Source: Pseudomonadota bacterium
GTDB taxonomy: Bacteria > Bdellovibrionota_C > UBA2361 > OMII01
Assembly (NCBI GenBank): GCA_027486155.1
Contig: JAIXPR010000074.1
Coordinates: 1-10,264 of the forward strand
DNA: 10,264 nucleotides
Reading direction: 5' to 3'
Shown here: positions 6,264 through 10,264 of the stretch, piece by piece
How positions within the stretch are numbered: the stretch's first letter is position 1
How the letters are laid out: the number at the start of each line of letters is the position of its first letter
Translations under genes and position numbers: made by a program
The notes under the pieces: generated by a model
The model's input: only the letters and a program-made list of their open reading frames with translations
Told to the model about the DNA's origin: nothing
Databases searched by the model: none

Positions 6264-8566
6264 GCGCGATGGACTCAAAAAGTCGATTGATGGTATCCAG
6301 CCCAATCGCACGCATGGTAGTGCTCGTGCTCCTCTTCGTCATTGTTGAGTCGATCGGATTCTATGCTCGATGGCCGCTTGCGGTTCGGCATGATAGGTAT
6401 CTCCTCCAGGAAGCTGACGGGCGAAACTATAATTTGACCGTTGAGATGGCGAAGCGAGGCGATTTCACACCGCCAGACCTCTTGGAGCCTACGCTCGGGT
6501 TCTATCTTCGCCAGCCCATAGTGTGGGCAAGTTACTACATCTCACGAGCGAGGGGCGAGGTTACGACCCTTGAGGAGATTCAGACCAGAGACCCTTTCGG
6601 CCCTTCAGGCTTCGCGTTCGCGGTATCGCATCCGACCTTTCTTCTTTGGAATAGGATGTTCAGCGTTGGAGTGAGTCTGATAGTGGTCGCTCTCACCTTC
6701 GCGTTGAGCTTTCAGATCCTGAGAAGGTCGGGCTACGCGTTCGTGGCGGCGCTCATTCCAGCGCTTTCTCCTGAGCTCCTTCGAGCCTCGTACCTGATTG
6801 ACGGTGAGACGCTAATGATAGCTCTCTGTCTAGCATCCACACTCGCCGGAGTGCGAGCGGTTACGACGGGATCTCGACCGGCTTTGATCTTCTGCGCGGT
6901 GCTTTCGGGGTTGGCTGGGTCGGCGGAGTATCGAGGCCTCTGGAGTATCGTTATTCCGATCTCTGTATGGGCTTTTGGAGATCGGTTATGGCCATCGCTT
7001 GTATACGCCTTAACCGGAACGCTTGTTGGTTTCGTCATAGGGAATCCCCATGGATTATTCCACTGGGAGGGGTTTGCCCAAGGCTTGGTCAACGATCAGA
7101 TGTATGGATCGGGCGATGCTCTTTTCGATCTTAAACGCATTACTAACGTGAATAACGCGTCGCTGTTGCTCGGCTGGTTGGTTGAGGATGGCGTGGGCGT
7201 CGTAGCAGCTGGATTAGCCGCGGCGAGCTCGGTGTATTTTGTGAAGTGTTTTAACAAACGCCTAGCGGTGTTTCTCTCGTTTCCTATATTTTACCTTCTT
7301 TTGGCTATCGTGCGCGAAGTCAATTTCACCCGAACGGTGATGGTGTTGGTACCCTATCTGGCGGTGATGGCATCGTGTGGCCTTCATCGACTCTCATACG
7401 TGGCGGAACATCCGAGCGTCAAAGCGGGTGCGCCTCCATCGCTCACGGCGTTGATAGTAATTCAGCTCGGCATTATGTGCGTACTCATCGTGCGAGGAAA
7501 TGACCGAGGAGATTCGCGAGATCTACTTCTCGAGTGGTTAAGGTCTGAGGCAGGTAAACAAGTCGACATCGCCGTAGCCGCTCCACTGCAGCTTGCGGAG
7601 TCCCGACTTTGGGGCGAGGGGGTCTTCGTACTAGATCCGACTACTGTTTCCACGGCGAAGTTAGTGCAGGATGGATACAGGTACTTTGTTACGGCGCCCG
7701 TGTATTCGCGGGCACCTGATTCAGATCTCGTCCGGCTCACTCGCAGGATTCCGGGTCGGCTCGAGAAAAAAGAGATCCCTGATTCTCCGGTGATCGATAT
7801 CTACGCTCTACGGGATGAAGGTATCGACCTGGCCGCCCGTCGTTCACCAGCGACCCTCTTACTTCGCGTGGCTTCGACCCCTGACGCGTCATCATGTTCC
7901 GATCAAGGAAATGAGTTTTGTTGGGTTTCCGCTCGCCGGACCTCGATCATGTTGGACGAGCCTACGAAGGAGAGAGTTCGCGCAAGACTATCGGTTAGGT
8001 CTGCTTGGGATGATCAGCAGGTAGTGGTAACGACCCCGAAAGGCACGGAGCTCTATCGTGGCCTCATGAAGGCATCGGCTGAATGGAGCGAGGTAGCTTT
8101 TCCTCTACCGGCTGGCCTCGATAGCTTCAACCTGACCCTCTCTCTCGTTCGTCAACTTCACGCTACTAAGGACGGAGGCTCTACAAAACGGGCGGGGATA
8201 GCTATTCGACAGGTTAGGCTTGAGCCTCTCGGGGATGCCCCTCCTCACGGGCTATCTCACCTCCTAGGGGGATATCCTGAGGAGATACGTGGAACGGTTC
8301 TCGAGGCGCTCACCTTGGTGACAGAGGAGTTCTCCCCGGTCGAGCAGGATGTGCCAGCCGTGATCGGAGCGCCTGCGGAGGTACCGGAGGGTTCAATCTA
8401 TGATGTCATCGACCAGGTCTCGGGTGAGCAGGCCGGTCATCCGGATCCAGCCCTTTCCTCTGGAGCTACGGCTTCAGAGGACGCTGCTCAGCGGTTGCAG
8501 AGTAGCGACGATATTCGCCGAGCGTTTCTAAACGCGATGGCCGCGTCGATGGCCGAAGATAGATAG
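6260..8566 (+). CDS. GT-C-type polytopic membrane glycosyltransferase-like protein with C-terminal beta domain
   Basis: I chose the ATG at 6260 (768 residues) because it overlaps the previous stop as ATGA and has AGGTGA four bases upstream; an ATG at 6230 is also open but lies deep inside the previous gene. The N-terminal half has about ten hydrophobic segments: residues ~18-36, then clusters in 133-262, 312-373 and 394-412. A long first loop holds EADGRNY, the place where GT-C enzymes (PMT, ArnT, GT39/GT83 types) carry acidic catalytic residues. VNFTRTVMVLVPYLAVM resembles the GT-C 'R...LP' segment. Such enzymes use polyprenyl-phosphate sugars on the outer face of the membrane. Residues ~415-520 look like the alpha/beta region often found behind GT-C membrane domains, 530-680 like a beta-sandwich, and the last ~80 residues are acidic and low in structure. 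Acceptor and sugar are unknown; surface glycan or protein glycosylation is an inference. Confidence 0.75.
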   Translation: MSAMDSKSRLMVSSPIARMVVLVLLFVIVESIGFYARWPLAVRHDRYLLQEADGRNYNLTVEMAKRGDFTPPDLLEPTLGFYLRQPIVWASYYISRARGEVTTLEEIQTRDPFGPSGFAFAVSHPTFLLWNRMFSVGVSLIVVALTFALSFQILRRSGYAFVAALIPALSPELLRASYLIDGETLMIALCLASTLAGVRAVTTGSRPALIFCAVLSGLAGSAEYRGLWSIVIPISVWAFGDRLWPSLVYALTGTLVGFVIGNPHGLFHWEGFAQGLVNDQMYGSGDALFDLKRITNVNNASLLLGWLVEDGVGVVAAGLAAASSVYFVKCFNKRLAVFLSFPIFYLLLAIVREVNFTRTVMVLVPYLAVMASCGLHRLSYVAEHPSVKAGAPPSLTALIVIQLGIMCVLIVRGNDRGDSRDLLLEWLRSEAGKQVDIAVAAPLQLAESRLWGEGVFVLDPTTVSTAKLVQDGYRYFVTAPVYSRAPDSDLVRLTRRIPGRLEKKEIPDSPVIDIYALRDEGIDLAARRSPATLLLRVASTPDASSCSDQGNEFCWVSARRTSIMLDEPTKERVRARLSVRSAWDDQQVVVTTPKGTELYRGLMKASAEWSEVAFPLPAGLDSFNLTLSLVRQLHATKDGGSTKRAGIAIRQVRLEPLGDAPPHGLSHLLGGYPEEIRGTVLEALTLVTEEFSPVEQDVPAVIGAPAEVPEGSIYDVIDQVSGEQAGHPDPALSSGATASEDAAQRLQSSDDIRRAFLNAMAASMAEDR

Positions 8567-8639
8567 GCGGTAGAGGTTGGAAACCACCCGGACCTCACGG
8601 GCGAGGCACATCTTGATGATCACGGTGGGGCGACGGAGC

Positions 8640-8733
8640 ACTAGCAGGGTGGTCAAAAATGATCGCCTGTCGCGCATTTCGATAGTTTGACTGCAAGGTC
8701 GTCCAGGGAACAATTTTTCACCACCCTGCTAGT
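8640..8733. repeat. 21-bp inverted repeat with 52-bp spacer at a convergent gene junction
   Basis: The arm at 8640-8660 (ACTAGCAGGGTGGTCAAAAAT) is the reverse complement of 8713-8733 except for one base at 8654. The arms could form a long stem-loop between the convergent genes ending at 8566 and 8744, acting as a two-way terminator, although neither arm is followed by a good T-run. The near-perfect arms and 94-bp length also fit a small non-autonomous mobile element or the remnant of an IS. No target duplication is visible at its borders. Confidence 0.7.
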
Positions 8734-8743
8734 TGAGGTTTTG

Positions 8744-9250
8744 TTAGACCTCTTCACGCAGGTGAGCAAGCACCCTTTGCAGGAACTCCGTCAGGTGCAC
8801 GGCGTCGCTCTCGGATGGAGGGTCAAAGAGGAGTGATCCCCCGCCAAGGCTTACCTGTCCCTCCTGGACCTTGAACGCGGTGCCGCATACCCAGACCCCT
8901 TCGCGAGGTCTGCGGCTCGTTGGATCGAGCCATTCCTTCGCCTCTGGATGGAGATGAGAGCCCTCTTCGTGGATAAGTTGCCAGTGCTGTCGTGAATATG
9001 GTCCCGTGCGGACTCCGAGTGAGACCAAAACTTTGTCACCGCTTATCGCCACAGCGACCTTTTTGTCTGAGCCATTCGTGTGGGCATCAAGAAGGTGTTT
9101 CTCGCCTACTAAGGTGGTTTTTGGATCGAGGTATGAGAGAACCGAGAGGCGAGAGACCTCCGGAAGGCATCCGAGTGGATCGCTCTGTCGGCTGTCTACG
9201 GAGAGTTCCCTGTTGTGTGGTCGTGGTTCAGCGGTAGGGTGGTTTGTCAT
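8744..9250 (-). CDS. Unknown 168-residue protein downstream of the lysozyme-LysM gene
   Basis: I do not recognise a family. There is no signal peptide and no membrane segment, so it is probably cytoplasmic unless exported by another route. The N-terminus (~35 residues) is polar and likely disordered. The middle (residues ~65-80, KKVAVAISGDKVLVSLGVR) and the segment around 118-142 look like beta-strands, and the last ~25 residues (SDAVHLTEFLQRVLAHL) form a predicted amphipathic helix. Two Cys are present. It starts 15 bases after the lysozyme-LysM gene stops, on the same strand, so the two probably form an operon. Its SD is weak (ACGAG). The pairing with a muramidase allows roles as immunity protein, chaperone or adaptor, but nothing in the sequence proves one. 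Codon use looks normal for the region. Confidence 0.75.
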   Translation of the reverse strand: MTNHPTAEPRPHNRELSVDSRQSDPLGCLPEVSRLSVLSYLDPKTTLVGEKHLLDAHTNGSDKKVAVAISGDKVLVSLGVRTGPYSRQHWQLIHEEGSHLHPEAKEWLDPTSRRPREGVWVCGTAFKVQEGQVSLGGGSLLFDPPSESDAVHLTEFLQRVLAHLREEV

Positions 9251-9265
9251 AATCGACTCGTGAGT

Positions 9266-10264
9266 CTACGATTCGAGCATCCGAGGCGGTTCTGGGGCGA
9301 AGGGGTTACCGTACGAGACTGAACGTGGCAACGGCTTTACACTTCTCTTCTCTCGCTCTGCCACCTTGGATCCAGGGATCTGTATCTTTTGACCGATTGA
9401 GATCAAGTCGGCTTTTAAATTGTTTACCTGCTTTAGCTCTTCCACCGAACAGTGGTAGCGCTTCGCAAGCTGAAAGAGGGTATCGCCCTTTTGCACGATA
9501 TGAACCACGGGCTTCTCGCGCTGAGGCTTAGTATCGCTCGTCGTGTCCTCCTTGGAATTCCTCTTGGTGTCCGCTACTGCCTTTTCCTTGCTCACCTCGG
9601 TGGTCGGAATTGCCGCGATCAGCCCCGGCTTGAACTCCTCCGCAATCTGCTTGAAAGCCGTAAAGGCTTTGAGCTTGCCCGCTTTCGAACAGGCGAGTTT
9701 CGTGGTCTCCATGAGCCTCCCCGCTGCTTCGGGATCCTTTGAGGCTATATACTCAATGACGATAGCCGCCTCTTTGAATCTTCGGTTGCGAAGCCCCTCC
9801 TGCGAGTGAGTATTAGCGACGAGCATCTGGAAAACCTTTTCATAGTTTCCGGCGAATATCTGGTCGCCGACGGTCCGTCGCCACTTCGAGTATACATCTG
9901 TGCCTGATACCTCGGTGAAGTTTTGTCCCATATTAAACGCCATGCTGCCGAAGGCGGTTTTCAGTTTATCCGGTAACTCGGAAAAATGCGGTGCGTTGGG
10001 TGCTCGATTGGTCTCGTAATGATCCGAGAATTGTCGCAGGATCTCGCCGAATACCTTTTGGTAGAGATGCTTCGAATCCTCCGATGTAATCGAAAGCGGA
10101 TGAGCTTTGAGATATTTCTCAGCCGCGGCTCCTTGAAGTGTTTCCTTCATATACGGCGCAAGCTTCTCTACCAAAGCCGGTGAGACACCAATTGTAACGA
10201 ATTGTTCTTTGGACCACTGTCCAAGGTCCACGCCGTTCGAGATAGTAATACCCGCGCTCGGATA
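9266..10264 (-). CDS. Pesticin/T4-lysozyme-like muramidase domain with C-terminal LysM (5' end beyond the window)
   Basis: The frame is open to the right edge: eleven codons (YPSAGITISNG) precede the GTG at 10231, so that GTG is an internal Val and the gene is cut by the window. 332 residues are visible. The start GITISNGVDLGQ matches the lysozyme-like active-site turn of pesticin-type enzymes. The Thr (visible residue 7) and the Asp six later (13) have the spacing of pesticin T201 and D207 as I recall them. The catalytic Glu would lie upstream, out of view. SMAFNMGQNF (~106-115) and GLRNRRFKEA (~157-166) match the conserved FN-G and RR--E segments of GH24-like folds. A charged linker (~220-250) leads to a LysM domain (~254-297: VQKGDTLFQLAKRY, VNNLKADLISIGQKIQIP) that should bind peptidoglycan. 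The last ~35 residues are basic and Pro-rich. Likely roles are cell-wall remodelling, a phage-tail-like lysozyme or an antibacterial effector. Confidence 0.85.
   Translation of the reverse strand, partial: YPSAGITISNGVDLGQWSKEQFVTIGVSPALVEKLAPYMKETLQGAAAEKYLKAHPLSITSEDSKHLYQKVFGEILRQFSDHYETNRAPNAPHFSELPDKLKTAFGSMAFNMGQNFTEVSGTDVYSKWRRTVGDQIFAGNYEKVFQMLVANTHSQEGLRNRRFKEAAIVIEYIASKDPEAAGRLMETTKLACSKAGKLKAFTAFKQIAEEFKPGLIAAIPTTEVSKEKAVADTKRNSKEDTTSDTKPQREKPVVHIVQKGDTLFQLAKRYHCSVEELKQVNNLKADLISIGQKIQIPGSKVAEREKRSVKPLPRSVSYGNPFAPEPPRMLES

Overview
The window looks like a piece of chromosome from an uncultured or little-studied Gram-negative bacterium. Three things suggest this: classical Sec signal peptides on large mosaic surface proteins, a split Cys-rich 'CGDG...CDDGN...GDGCS..C' module (DUF4215 type, common in Myxococcota and related environmental lineages), and a LysM-containing peptidoglycan hydrolase. 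The lineage is inference only; no rRNA, tRNA or marker gene is present. Most of the window has moderate to high GC with E. coli-like start and SD signals, while the insertion sequence is visibly more AT-rich than its surroundings.

Left part (1-1674): a 237-bp dispersed repeat (copy A) is split by a complete IS4-family insertion sequence at 113-1529. The element has 18-bp perfect terminal inverted repeats, a 10-bp target duplication and an intact DDE transposase with the YREK signature, on the minus strand. An unsplit copy B at 5015-5251 shows the site as it was before insertion.

Centre (1675-4875): a 1066-residue secreted mosaic protein. Its parts are a signal peptide, a PEGA-like beta domain, a Pro/Gln hinge, a long unrecognised beta-rich region, a Thr/Pro stalk, a seven-bladed Asp-box beta-propeller built from exact 40-residue (120-bp) repeats, a Cys-rich DUF4215-type module split by that propeller, and a PKD-like C-terminal domain. 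It lies between the two 237-bp repeat copies. A short frame-shifted coding-like tail and an array of 14-16 bp tandem repeats fill the gap up to copy B.

Right-centre (5358-8566): two overlapping genes (ATGA) encode a signal-peptide protein of unknown function and a polytopic GT-C-type membrane glycosyltransferase-like protein with a large extracytoplasmic C-terminal beta domain. The overlap implies translational coupling and probably a shared envelope or surface-glycosylation role.

Right (8567-10264): a convergent junction holds a 21-bp near-perfect inverted repeat. Beyond it is a minus-strand pair: a pesticin/T4-lysozyme-like muramidase domain with a C-terminal LysM, running off the right edge so that its start and catalytic Glu are not in view, and 15 bp downstream a 168-residue protein of unknown function.

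The most unusual items are the propeller inserted inside a Cys-rich module, the 237-bp repeat lying upstream of two secreted-protein genes with its natural 'empty site' control, and the lysozyme-LysM/unknown gene pair.
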